This document shows, piece after piece, positions 1 through 9,051 of a stretch of DNA of 64,000 bases. Source of the DNA: Pseudomonadales bacterium (GTDB lineage Bacteria > Pseudomonadota > Gammaproteobacteria > Pseudomonadales > Ketobacteraceae). A model generated the notes under the pieces. The model saw only the letters and a list, made by a program, of their open reading frames with translations, did not search any database and was not told the origin of the DNA. Within the stretch, counting starts at the first letter, position 1; every line of letters begins with the position of its first letter. A program made the translations under genes and the position numbers. The DNA lies in contig NZXG01000048.1 of assembly GCA_002701845.1 (NCBI GenBank), positions 1-64,000 of the forward strand. The letters run 5' to 3'.

Positions 1-96
1 TAAATCGAAAAAGCCTGCTTGCATAGTGATGGTGACCTATTTGATGCGATGGTGGTATTTTACTTTAATCGGGGCAATTTTTAGAGGTGCCCTTAA

Positions 97-1023
97 GAGG
101 ATGTTTCTATTGAGCAAGGCACGGATTCAGACTACTTGAACGTGGCTGGCTTTTCGAATGAGCAGGACGAAAGATTCACCGGTATTTCCTGGGAGTTTGG
201 GTTGGAGTACGATATCAGCGATGAGCTGTTTACTTATGCAAAAGTCCGATCCAGCTTTCGCAGTGGTGGATTCAATGGCTCCGCGCCACCCTTTGACGCT
301 GATGCAACCGAAGGCGGTAATAAGTTTGACGAGGAAACAGTAGACGATATTGAGCTGGGTATGAAATACGAAGGTCTGTTACTCACCCGGCCCACCCGAA
401 TCAACCTCGCGGTTTATCACCAATGGGTAGATGATGTTCAGCGTATAGAGTTTCCTGATCCTGACCCGTATCCTAATGGTATCGATCTTGCCTCTATAGC
501 GGTAACCGCCAATATCCCTGAAATGGAAGTATCCGGTCTGGAGCTGGAAGCGTCCATGCTGGTGACCCGCATAGTGGAAATCGGGTTAATGTATGCCTAC
601 ACGGACGCTGATTTTAGCGATGGCGAGACCAATCTCTTCGGTGTGGATTACAGCTACGGCCCCGTGGCCAATACTCCAGCGAATACCTGGTCGGTTTGGA
701 CGTCCCTCGACATCCCCGTAGACCCCTCCATGGGAACCATGGGCCTCTACGCGGAAATGTATGGTCAGGATGAGATGTACTTTTCCAATGCCGCGGGCTC
801 GATTGTTCCGGGCACGAAGCTGGATTCCTACGAACTGGTTAACATGCGTTTCAATTGGTTCAACATGATGGGCAGCAATTTCTCCAGTGCCGTGTTTGGC
901 AAAAACCTAACCGACGAGGAGTACTTCGTGGGTGGGATGGCATTGGGCGCCTCCCTGGGCCACAATGCCGCCGCCGTGGGCGAGCCGCGTACCTACGGTG
1001 TCTCGCTTACCTACGACTTTTAG
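97..1023 (+). pseudogene. TonB-dependent receptor, 5'-truncated C-terminal barrel
   Basis: The open frame encodes about 300 residues that read as the C-terminal half of an outer-membrane TonB-dependent receptor. It shows alternating aromatic/polar beta strands, a segment of the type YAKVRSSFRSGGFN, the late motif FGKNLTDEEYF, and a terminal Phe after SLTYD, as expected for barrel insertion. Full-length receptors have roughly 700-800 residues with an N-terminal plug and TonB box; none is present. The frame is closed upstream by a TAA at 94-96, and none of the three forward frames in bases 1-93 continues the family. I therefore call it a decayed 5'-deleted gene. The only early start codon is a TTG at 136, without a clear ribosome site. 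Substrate cannot be told. Confidence 0.7.
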
Positions 1024-1199
1024 TCCAGTTTTCATCGCTTGGTTTGCAGGTTGGGTAAGCGCCCGGGTAACGGGGTGCTTTTCCGCTGCCTGTCACATTC
1101 ATCCACCGTTGTTTAGCACCGGGTTGCTTTCGGAGTTGGGAACGGACAGCTCCAGCCGCTATTCCCCTGGCAGCCGCGGCACAGGCGTAAACGTGCGAC

Positions 1200-1736
1200 T
1201 TACCACATCAAATCATCCGGTATCTGATAATCAGCGTAGGGATCATCCTCAGCCACAGAGGTCTCATCCTGTCGTTCTGCGATAATGATGCAGGCGGGAT
1301 CGCGCTGGGCGATTTTTTCCGCGGCTTTCAAAGGTACCAGCTCATAGTTGCCGGCGGATTCCACAATGGCCAGTTGACCGGCCACCAGTTGCCGTTGCTG
1401 CTCCGGGGTGACATAGATCTTTTTGATCTTTTGGTTATGGGAAAACTGGTAGGGCAGATCAGCCCCTTCCCGGGGCAGGCGCGCGGTGGTTATCAGCTGT
1501 TTGATCTGAGCCTGGATGGCTTTGCGTTGGGCCTGCTCCTGGCGCTGCAGGTTGATCTGCCGGTCGCGTTCTATTTTCTCCGCTCTGGCCTGAGCCGCCA
1601 GGGTTTTGGCGTCATCGCCCGGAGTCTGGGTGGATTGGCCCTGTTTCTGGGCTTTTTGCTTTTCTTTTTTGATTTTGCGGCTTTTCTGCTTGTCGATGAC
1701 GCCGGCTTTCAGTAATTGGTCCTGAAGTGATGGCAT
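1200..1736 (-). CDS. DUF2058 family protein (YaiL-like)
   Basis: A 178-residue soluble protein that matches the DUF2058/YaiL family by its layout. The start MPSLQDQLLKAG is followed by a very Lys/Gln/Arg-rich, probably coiled-coil stretch (residues about 20-75), a segment with LPYQFSHNQKIKKIYVT (about 97-112), and an acidic tail ending DDLMW. The family is widespread in gammaproteobacteria and has been linked to nucleic-acid association, but no reaction is established. It stands alone between the receptor remnant and the exporter gene. Length and both ends agree with the family, so the start at 1736 is well supported. Confidence 0.85.
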   Translation of the reverse strand: MPSLQDQLLKAGVIDKQKSRKIKKEKQKAQKQGQSTQTPGDDAKTLAAQARAEKIERDRQINLQRQEQAQRKAIQAQIKQLITTARLPREGADLPYQFSHNQKIKKIYVTPEQQRQLVAGQLAIVESAGNYELVPLKAAEKIAQRDPACIIIAERQDETSVAEDDPYADYQIPDDLMW

Positions 1737-1959
1737 GGCGTGATGATCCCCGGTGTTCGTTCCTGATGGATTCTAATAATAACGTAAAGCCTTCAGAGTT
1801 AGGAAGCGTACGGCGGCTCTTGTGCAGGCTTGCTGAGCGTTGAATACGCTGTTAAGCCATGGCATTTTGCCTGATGACTGAACGGGTCACGGATTGGCCC
1901 GAGCCCTTGCCGGCCGCTTCGACTGGGAAAATTGCAACAATCGGCTCTCAAATTGGAGT

Positions 1960-2841
1960 TCAGCCGCCCTTTCTTCGTAGCGCCAACCAGTTTCCGCACA
2001 GGATCAGTGCCAGACCCAACACCGCCAGGAGTGTCCATTGATAGCCCTCAAACAACGAGGAGATCAGCAGTGCAATGACCGGCACCAGCATACTCATGTA
2101 GGCGGCCTTGTCCGCGCCCAGCAAGTGGATCAGGCGTAGATAGCCGGCGAACGTAATGATGGAACCGGGGATAGTCAGATACAGCAGGGCAGTCAGGTAA
2201 GAGAAGCTGAAGTTCATGGTAAACGGAATGCCAAGCAGCAACGCGGTTGCAACCAGAGCCAGGGTGCCATAAGCCATGGCCCAGGCATTGATCACCATGA
2301 TGGAGGTGCCACTGGCGGTGTTGTGCGCGGCGGCGATATTGCCGAGGGAGGCCAGCAGGGTGGACAGCAGCGCCAGCCCCAGGCCCAGGGCCGCGCTATC
2401 CTGCAGGGTGAGGGCGTCCAGTTCATTGCTGAACAGCAACATGACGCCGGCCAGCCCCACCACACCGCCCAGCAGCACCGTGGGACGGATGGGCATGCGC
2501 AGCCACAAGCGGCCGTTGAATGCATTAAAAAACACAATGGTGGAGAAGATGACGGCAATCAAACCACTGGTGACATGTTGTGCCGCCAGGTACATCAGCC
2601 AGTAGTTGAACCCAAACAGGAAGCTGCCTTGCAGGACGAGAACGTGATGCTGCCGCAGGGACAGCCGCAGCGGATATCCCCGGTACCAGCACCAGCCGAA
2701 CAGTAATCCCGCCGCCAGGGCAAAACGATAGATCACTGAAATCAGGGGGTTTACCTGACCCAGTTGAAAGGTGATGGCGATCCAGGTAGAGCCCCAAATC
2801 AGGGCCACGGACAGATACAGCAGCAAAGTGGTTCCCGTCAT
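1960..2841 (-). CDS. EamA/DMT-family inner-membrane exporter
   Basis: A 293-residue protein with about ten hydrophobic segments arranged as two repeated five-helix EamA units, typical of the drug/metabolite transporter superfamily. The N-terminus contains the family signature SVALIWGSTWIAI, and the second repeat (residues about 155-285) contains PGSIITFAGY and LVPVIALLISSLFEGYQWT, both characteristic. Members export amino acids, amines or other small metabolites; the substrate here cannot be inferred. The gene ends with a basic tail (LRRKGG), a common cytosolic end. The ribosome site before the ATG at 2841 is weak. The gene is monocistronic as far as the sequence shows. Confidence 0.88.
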   Translation of the reverse strand: MTGTTLLLYLSVALIWGSTWIAITFQLGQVNPLISVIYRFALAAGLLFGWCWYRGYPLRLSLRQHHVLVLQGSFLFGFNYWLMYLAAQHVTSGLIAVIFSTIVFFNAFNGRLWLRMPIRPTVLLGGVVGLAGVMLLFSNELDALTLQDSAALGLGLALLSTLLASLGNIAAAHNTASGTSIMVINAWAMAYGTLALVATALLLGIPFTMNFSFSYLTALLYLTIPGSIITFAGYLRLIHLLGADKAAYMSMLVPVIALLISSLFEGYQWTLLAVLGLALILCGNWLALRRKGG

Positions 2842-3103
2842 AGGGGCACCAGGCCGCTGGCCCGGGGCGGCCCCCGCTTCTAAGGTTAGGTTTTATCATA
2901 GTGTTATCCGTGGTCTTTTTTTGTTGCCGGGGTAGGGCCGGGCGTCGCCGCCGGGGCTGATCTTTGGGCTTCCCGACATAGCCTTCAATATGTTGAAGGC
3001 GCCTGTCAAATAAACAACATTGATGTACAATAGTCAAGGTTTCGCCCTGACAGCCGCCCGGAAAACGGGCGTTCGCCAGCAATCCAGTATCGCGCCCCTG
3101 GTG

Positions 3104-3402
3104 TCAAGCAGGCTTGGCTCTATCCAGCAAATAATCCGCAATCAGAATCACCGCATTGACCTGACCCTGAGCACTGTTGATGATGATTTTCGGCATGCGA
3201 AACAGCGAAAAGCCGCTGGCCAGCAGGCGGCAATCGTCAACAAATCGTTTACGTGGCGTTCATCACTCTGGCTGTGAGTGAACTGATAATTGCTTAGGGA
3301 ATCCACCCGGCGCACGAAAGGCAGGGTCCAGGCCTGCTCGGTCATCTCCCGCATTGTCCGCAGATTTTCCGGCCCCGGTATACCGCCCTTGCGGGCCGAC
3401 AA
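3104..3402 (-). pseudogene. MMPL/RND-superfamily transporter relic
   Basis: The reverse strand from 3402 reads an N-terminal periplasmic-loop signature of MMPL-type RND exporters (MREMTEQAWTLPFVRRVDSL, then SNYQFTHSQSDE). After about 55 residues the frame changes. In another reverse frame, ending at a stop at 3104-3106, the sequence reads LLASGFSLF and then INSAQGQVNAVILIADYLLD, which resembles the last transmembrane region of the same family. Intact members have roughly 750-900 residues, so this is a large internal deletion plus a frameshift. It marks gene decay next to the EamA gene. The identification rests on motif recall, so the family call is moderate. Confidence 0.5.
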
Positions 3403-3672
3403 CTGAAGGCATGGGATCGTCCATTTGCTTGTTGGGGATGCGACACTCTACTGGAAAACAGCGGATGTGTCCTGCTACGATCGGGCTAGATACTATTACC
3501 AGCTACCGTAAGCCGAGAGCTCAATAAGCAAGAAATCAGCAAGCCACAAGTCGGCAGGCAACAGGGCCATAACAACGCATTGCTCAAATTAGAATTAGGC
3601 AGTGGTTTTTTCCGTTATGGCCAGCCCACAAAATTACACCAGATTGCAAACTAGCTGTCCGAGAAAGGATAA

Positions 3673-4641
3673 GTGATGACGCATAAAGTAGTGGTTATTG
3701 GTACCGGGTTTGGCGAGCAGGCTGTTGCTCCCGCCTATCGCGCTGCCGGGTTCGAGGTGACTGTGGTGTCGCCACGGGATAGCAATGCCGTGACCCATGC
3801 TATCCAGGCCCCCTGTGATTTGGTGTCGATACACTCTCCGCCCTTTTTACACCTTGAGCACGTGACGCTGGCTGCGCGCCATGGTCGTGCTGTGTTGTGC
3901 GACAAGCCGTTTGGCCGCAATGGCCAAGACGCCTGGGCCATGCTGGAGCTGGTGGAACAGGCCAAGGTGCGGCATTTTTTGAATTTTGAATTTCGCTGTG
4001 ATCCGCTGCGGGAGCGGGTGAAAGCGCTACTGGAGGGTGGGGCTATCGGCACGCCTTTGCATATGAACTACACCATGTTTTTATCCCGCGGGCGCCAGTT
4101 GCCCCATGGCTGGCTGTTTCAGCGGGAACAGGGGGGCGGCTGGATTGGTGCCTTCGTGAGCCACGTGGTGGACATGCTGCATTGGTGGTTTGGCGATGTC
4201 GAATCGCTGAGTTGCTGCTCCCGGATTGACTGGCCGCAACACCGGGGCCGTGATTCCGGGGATGCCAGACTGTATAAAGCAACCGCCGAGGATGCAGTGA
4301 GCGCCTGGTTTCGCTTATCCAACGGTACGACGGTGATGCTGGACACCGGGTTTTCCGCTGCCGTGAACCTGCCGCCGCAAATTACCATTCTGGGTACCGA
4401 AGGCTGTATTCGCTTCGGCCAGGGTCCGGGTTTGGAATTGCAGCGCGCCGGCGCTGAGCCGGAAGAGATACCGGTAGCGATGGAGGGCAACCCGGTGGCG
4501 GTGTCGCTGCAGCGCTGGTTCAGTCAAGTGGGTGAGGCAATAAAAAATGATCAGCAGATTGCCCCGGATTTCAATACCGGCCTGAGCTGTGCGCGGGTGC
4601 TCGATCAATTGCGCCGGGCTGATGTTTCTTTAATCAGATAA
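3673..4641 (+). CDS. Gfo/Idh/MocA-family NAD(P)-dependent oxidoreductase
   Basis: A 322-residue protein with an N-terminal Rossmann fold: VVVIGTGFGEQAVAPAYRAAG (residues about 4-24) carries the glycine-rich dinucleotide loop. The segment VSIHSPPFLHLEHVTLA is the family's P-P-x-x-H loop, and LCDKPFGRN is its (E/D)KP motif that supplies the catalytic lysine. The C-terminal alpha/beta domain begins near residue 120. Family members oxidise or reduce sugars, inositols and related compounds; no substrate can be chosen here. A GAGAAAGGA ribosome site precedes the ATG. Neighbours give no pathway context. It is separated from katG by about 170 bases. Confidence 0.88.
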   Translation: MMTHKVVVIGTGFGEQAVAPAYRAAGFEVTVVSPRDSNAVTHAIQAPCDLVSIHSPPFLHLEHVTLAARHGRAVLCDKPFGRNGQDAWAMLELVEQAKVRHFLNFEFRCDPLRERVKALLEGGAIGTPLHMNYTMFLSRGRQLPHGWLFQREQGGGWIGAFVSHVVDMLHWWFGDVESLSCCSRIDWPQHRGRDSGDARLYKATAEDAVSAWFRLSNGTTVMLDTGFSAAVNLPPQITILGTEGCIRFGQGPGLELQRAGAEPEEIPVAMEGNPVAVSLQRWFSQVGEAIKNDQQIAPDFNTGLSCARVLDQLRRADVSLIR

Positions 4642-4809
4642 TGATGAATGTCAACAAACCGGATTGATAAAGCGCTGCAATCAGCCTTATAGCTTATTTT
4701 AAATTGTGCCGGTTTAGTGGCGCATATTATGGTTAGCACTCGGACGTAACACCGAATGGAAGCAGTAATAATAAGGACGACTTAGATTATAAGAAAGGGA
4801 GCACTACCT

Positions 4810-7005
4810 GTGATTAAGAAAAGCCTGCCTGTAATGGCTGCGCTGGCCATTGCAGTCTCTCCAGCAGCCTATCCGGAAAACATGTTCAGCGGCAAAGCCA
4901 AACCCAACAGCTTCTGGTGGCCTGAGCAAGTGGACTTGGCGCCGTTACGTGACCATGGCGCCAGTTCGAACCCCTACGGTGATGACTTCAACTACGCCGA
5001 AGCCTTCGCCAAGGTGGACCTCAAACAATTAAAAGCCGACATTGAAAAGGTGCTGACCACGTCCCAGGACTGGTGGCCAGCGGACTGGGGGCACTACGGT
5101 GGCTTGATGATTCGCATGGCCTGGCACAGTGCCGGTACTTATCGGATTCACGATGGTCGTGGTGGCGCCGACGGTGGCCAGCAGCGCTTTGAACCCCTCA
5201 ACAGCTGGCCCGACAACGCCAACCTGGACAAAGCCAGGCGCCTGCTTTGGCCGGTGAAACAGAAGTATGGCCGCAGTGTGTCCTGGGCTGACCTGATGAT
5301 CCTGGCGGGCAATGTGGCCCTGGAGTCCATGGGCTTCGAGACCCTGGGCTTTGCCGGGGGTCGGTTGGACGACTGGGAGGCGGACCTGGTGTACTGGGGC
5401 CCGGAAGCGGAAATGATGGGTAATGACAAGCGCTTCAAGAAAGACGGCAAGCTGGAAAAGCCATTGGCCGCGACTCACATGGGTCTGATTTATGTTAATC
5501 CAGAGGGTCCCAATGGCAACCTGGATCCGGTGGCTGCCGCTGATAAAATCCGTCAGGCGTTCCATAATATGGCTATGAATGACGAGGAAATTGTGGCTCT
5601 TATTGCCGGCGGCCATACCCTGGGTAAGGTTCATGGGGGCGCCAAGCCGGATTGTGTCGGGCCGGAACCGGCAGCGGCCAATATCGAACAACAGGGTCTG
5701 GGATGGCACAACAAATGCGGCAAGGGCCACTCGGAAGACACCATGACCAGCGGCCTGGAAGGGGCCTGGACCCAGACTCCAACCCAGTGGTCCATGTTGT
5801 ATCTGGATAACCTGTTCCGCTTCGACTGGAAAAAGCAGAAGTCCCCGGGGGGAGGAACAGTCTGGGTGCCCACCGATGAATCCGCCCATCAGTCGGTGCC
5901 GGATGCTCATGTAAAAGGCAAGCGCAATCCCCCCATTATGTTGACCACGGACCTGACGCTGAAAGAGGATCCGGGATTTCGCAAGATCGCCAAGCGCTTT
6001 CTGGATAATCCCAAGGAGTTTAACGAGGCGTTTGCCAAAGCGTGGTTCAAGTTGACTCACCGGGATCTGGGTCCCCGGGCCCGTTATGTGGGCAGTGAAG
6101 TGCCGGATGACGTATTTATCTGGCAGGATCCGGTCCCGGAAGGTGAAACCCTGAGCAAGCGGGAAGTGAAAAAGCTGAAAAAAGCCATCCTGAAAACCGA
6201 CCTGACCGTGCCGGAGCTGGTGAAGACCGCCTGGGCATCCGCCTCCACCTATCGGGACTCCGATATGCGCGGTGGTGCCAACGGTGCCCGTATCCGGCTG
6301 GCTCCACAAAAGAGTTGGGAGGCTAACGAACCACAACAACTGGAGAAGGTACTGAGCACTTTGCGACAGATTAAAAAAGACGTGGGTAGTGATATCTCCA
6401 TGGCTGATCTGATTGTATTGGGTGGTGCCGCCGCCATCGAAAAGGCCGCCAGGGAAGCCGGTCACGATATCGATGTGCCGTTCCGCTCCGGACGCGGTGA
6501 TGCCAGTGCGGAAATGACCGATGTGGAGGCCTTCGCGGTATTGGAGCCGCAGGCGGATGCGTTCCGTAATTACTACACCAGCGACGCTTACCGCAAGCCG
6601 GCGGAGATGATGGTGGAAAAGGCCGATCTGCTGGGTCTGACCGTGCCGGAGATGACAGTCCTGGTGGGTGGCATGCGGGCGCTGGATGCCAATACGGGCG
6701 ATGACCGCCATGGCGTGTTTACCGATAAGCCCGGGCAGCTCAGCAATGACTTTTTTGTGAACCTGTTGGATATGTCCACTCAGTGGCAGCCAGGTGATCA
6801 GAAGGGCATTTACGTGGGCCGCGACCGTGACAGTGGTAAACAGAAATGGACTGCCACGGAGGTGGATCTGGTGTTTGGCTCCAACTCAGAGCTGCGCGCC
6901 ATTGCCGAAGTCTATGCCACTAAAGATGGCGAGAAGAAATTCCTGGAAGACTTCGTCAAGGCCTGGACCAAGGTAATGAACAACGACCGTTTTGAACGTT
7001 CATAA
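4810..7005 (+). CDS. katG: Catalase-peroxidase KatG, apparently exported
   Basis: A 731-residue bifunctional heme catalase-peroxidase. The distal site is R102-x-x-W105-H106 (in MAWHSAG). Tyr228 (in [10 protein letters not shown]) and Met254 (in NMAMNDEE) complete the Trp-Tyr-Met adduct needed for catalase activity, and proximal His269 lies in [11 protein letters not shown]. The degenerate second peroxidase domain occupies the C-terminal half. The N-terminus [20 protein letters not shown] looks like a Sec signal peptide, so this may be a periplasmic (KatP-like) enzyme rather than the usual cytosolic form. The start is a GTG at 4810 preceded by AAAGGGAG. Single gene, followed by a strong terminator. 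Confidence 0.96.
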   Translation: MIKKSLPVMAALAIAVSPAAYPENMFSGKAKPNSFWWPEQVDLAPLRDHGASSNPYGDDFNYAEAFAKVDLKQLKADIEKVLTTSQDWWPADWGHYGGLMIRMAWHSAGTYRIHDGRGGADGGQQRFEPLNSWPDNANLDKARRLLWPVKQKYGRSVSWADLMILAGNVALESMGFETLGFAGGRLDDWEADLVYWGPEAEMMGNDKRFKKDGKLEKPLAATHMGLIYVNPEGPNGNLDPVAAADKIRQAFHNMAMNDEEIVALIAGGHTLGKVHGGAKPDCVGPEPAAANIEQQGLGWHNKCGKGHSEDTMTSGLEGAWTQTPTQWSMLYLDNLFRFDWKKQKSPGGGTVWVPTDESAHQSVPDAHVKGKRNPPIMLTTDLTLKEDPGFRKIAKRFLDNPKEFNEAFAKAWFKLTHRDLGPRARYVGSEVPDDVFIWQDPVPEGETLSKREVKKLKKAILKTDLTVPELVKTAWASASTYRDSDMRGGANGARIRLAPQKSWEANEPQQLEKVLSTLRQIKKDVGSDISMADLIVLGGAAAIEKAAREAGHDIDVPFRSGRGDASAEMTDVEAFAVLEPQADAFRNYYTSDAYRKPAEMMVEKADLLGLTVPEMTVLVGGMRALDANTGDDRHGVFTDKPGQLSNDFFVNLLDMSTQWQPGDQKGIYVGRDRDSGKQKWTATEVDLVFGSNSELRAIAEVYATKDGEKKFLEDFVKAWTKVMNNDRFERS

Positions 7006-7043
7006 TGCCCGATAGCCGGCATTGATGTGCCAGCGAAACCCTG

Positions 7044-7077
7044 AAAAAAAGCCCCTTCCATCAGCAAGGGGCTTTTT
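7044..7077 (+). terminator. Intrinsic terminator after katG
   Basis: Stem arm AAGCCCCTT (7049-7057), an eight-base loop, and AAGGGGCTT (7066-7074), flanked by an A tract and a run of T. This is a classic Rho-independent terminator, 39 bases after the katG stop. The A tract on the left could let it act on the opposite strand too. Confidence 0.85.
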
Positions 7078-7472
7078 AATGAGGATTTATTATCCTGGTA
7101 AAGAAGTAATTCCCAAAGTGGTGGAAGCACGTTAAATGGAGTGTGTTTTCGTTGTTTGTGACACTTGTTTTATGTAGTGCGAATACCGCTCCCATCGATT
7201 GCAATTGTCGGCAACCGGCCAGAGTCTGCCTTTACCTAAACTCAATGACTTGCCATTTTCAGTAAACTTAACGGTGTCACAGAACCGGTGGCCTTCATCG
7301 GTGTTTATGGAAGTCAAAAAAGGATAGGATTGTCTGAGTGCAATCAATCTCACCCGGTCGCTTTGCTTGCAGGGATCAGTTTGGCCGCGCGTTGGCACTT
7401 ATCACAAATGATAATGTCTTATTTTACGTTGAATGATCCTGTATCAAAGAGCGGTAGGAGCAAGAAAAGGCT
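7078..7472. other. Gap without a convincing gene (possible short relic on minus strand)
   Basis: About 395 bases lie between the katG terminator and the sulfotransferase. The reverse strand 7398-7132 can encode 88 residues whose end (KSLSLGKGRLWPVADNCNRW) loosely recalls DUF2459-type proteins, but there is no ribosome site and the likeness is weak, so I do not call it a gene. A TAGGAG ribosome site at 7455-7460 belongs to the next gene. Confidence 0.3.
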
Positions 7473-8174
7473 GTGTTCACGAAAATTATCAGACGAATAA
7501 AAGAATTGGTGAATCGCTCGGTGGCCCGTGTGAAGGTTCGCACCCAACGTCATGGCTGGTTGGCCCACCACGGGATGCAGCGCAACGGTACCAATTTTTT
7601 GCTGCTGGTTTTGAAACAAATGGATATTGATGTCATTAATGAGTTCGACCCCCGACGCAATCAGCCTCAGCACAAGCACTTTCGATGGTATCGGAATAAA
7701 GCGAGGATACCGGACTATATTAAGTACGACTACCACAATACCCTGACCGTGAATTCAGTGGATGAGCTCAACGAACTGTGCGGTTACCCCGCTGACTCCC
7801 GGCACATCGTCATTCAGAAACGGCGTGAAGATGCCGTGGTGTCGGTTGCCAATTGGGGCTTGCGCTGTCAGTGGTTCGCTTCAAAACAGGATGCGTTGGA
7901 GAACATGCCGGTAATTGCGCGGGACTACGATGCCTATTACGACTTCTGGAGCGGCCTGGCGGCGGCCGAGCCGGCGCGGGTGGCGCTGGTGCGATTTGAA
8001 GCGCTTATTGAAGATACCCAAAGTCTGACGTCAGCGCTCGGCAGGCTAGGGTACTCTGTGGGCCCTGAACACCAGCGTCTGCAATTCGACGAAGTGCCGC
8101 AGTCCCCCAAGAACCGCGCCAAGCAAATAACGGCAGCGGATTATGAAGCTGTGTTTGCCGCCGAGGTTCCCTAG
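7473..8174 (+). CDS. Small P-loop sulfotransferase-like protein
   Basis: A 233-residue protein with the sulfotransferase PAPS-binding layout. GMQRNGTNFLLLVL (residues about 34-47) sits where the 5'-phosphosulfate loop is found in carbohydrate-type sulfotransferases, and IQKRREDAVVSVANW (about 113-127) fits the 3'-phosphate-binding segment with its helix. No signal peptide or membrane anchor is seen. The start is a GTG with TAGGAG twelve bases upstream. It ends three bases from the convergent usp gene. The acceptor substrate is unknown. It differs from the longer membrane-anchored sulfotransferase of the polyketide cluster at 26.8 kb. Other nucleotide-binding P-loop functions cannot be excluded. 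Confidence 0.55.
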   Translation: MFTKIIRRIKELVNRSVARVKVRTQRHGWLAHHGMQRNGTNFLLLVLKQMDIDVINEFDPRRNQPQHKHFRWYRNKARIPDYIKYDYHNTLTVNSVDELNELCGYPADSRHIVIQKRREDAVVSVANWGLRCQWFASKQDALENMPVIARDYDAYYDFWSGLAAAEPARVALVRFEALIEDTQSLTSALGRLGYSVGPEHQRLQFDEVPQSPKNRAKQITAADYEAVFAAEVP

Positions 8175-8177
8175 GCC

Positions 8178-9035
8178 CTAGCGCAGAATCAGCACCGGTA
8201 CCGTGCTCATGGACAGCATTTTCGTGGTGGTGCTGCCTACTATAAACTCCCGGATTCGGGAATGGCCGTAGGCCCCCATGACCTTCAATTCAATATTGAA
8301 GCGGCTTTGAATGTCCATCAGGGAATCGATCACGGCACCCTGCACAAGGTGCGGTTGGATCCGGTGCCCCTGATCCGTCAATAATTCGCAGGCATTGCTC
8401 AATCGCTTATGGTTTTCAGGGTTATCAGCACCCACCATCACCACATGGCCGTCCAACCCTGTCAATAAAGGGCTGTTGGCAATTCTGACAATGGCTTTAT
8501 TCGCGGTTTCACTGCCATCGTAGGCCAGCATGTAGTTGGTTGGCACGGAGAAAGTGCCGGTAGCCATGAGGATTGGCGTATGAATGGCTCTGACCACGTT
8601 TTCCACATGCGAGCCTATGGCCTGACTATGTTGCGCGTGGCCATCTCCCAGGCGTCCAATCACGTAGAGCCGTGTGTCTTCTTCGCATTCCAGCAGTGCA
8701 TCCAATAGCTGGTCATGGCGCTGCTCACCGCTGACGCTGGTGGCGCCGGCGGCTTCAGCCCGCTTCACCGCATCACTCAACAGATGCTTGCCATGCTCCA
8801 CTGCCAGTTTATTGCGCTTCTGGTCCAGCGCCGTCAGTTCATCCAACAAATGCTCACGGCTGCCCAGACCTATGGCGCCGGACAGATCCTCCTTGGCGGG
8901 TGAGCTGGACTTCTCCAGCACATGCAGGAAGTTAAGTGGAGCATTCAATGTCCGGCTTGCCCAGGCGGCGGCATCGCACACCGCGCTGGAAATGGCGGAA
9001 CCATCGATACAGGCTGTAATCTGGTGCTTTATCAT
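8178..9035 (-). CDS. Tandem universal stress protein (UspA family)
   Basis: A 285-residue protein made of two Usp domains (about 1-140 and 148-285). The second has the nucleotide-binding pattern MGAYGHSRIREFIVGSTT; the first is more divergent. The ATG at 9035 is chosen because a GGAGG site lies ten bases upstream. A longer frame exists, but its first 33 residues are not Usp-like and overlap the end of the permease gene. The stop of the SulP gene is only 16 bases upstream, so the two form an operon. SulP and Usp pairs are common and may link anion or bicarbonate transport to stress or energy status. Confidence 0.9.
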   Translation of the reverse strand: MIKHQITACIDGSAISSAVCDAAAWASRTLNAPLNFLHVLEKSSSPAKEDLSGAIGLGSREHLLDELTALDQKRNKLAVEHGKHLLSDAVKRAEAAGATSVSGEQRHDQLLDALLECEEDTRLYVIGRLGDGHAQHSQAIGSHVENVVRAIHTPILMATGTFSVPTNYMLAYDGSETANKAIVRIANSPLLTGLDGHVVMVGADNPENHKRLSNACELLTDQGHRIQPHLVQGAVIDSLMDIQSRFNIELKVMGAYGHSRIREFIVGSTTTKMLSMSTVPVLILR

Positions 9036-9051
9036 TGTTATTGTCCTCCAC

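Noticed and set aside
5029-6711. 560-codon open frame antisense to katG
   Set aside because: The katG frame has full family motifs throughout. The antisense frame has no recognisable domain and arises from GC-rich codon use.
7132-7398. 88-codon minus-strand frame as a real gene
   Set aside because: No ribosome site and only a faint resemblance to DUF2459; recorded only in the gap entry.
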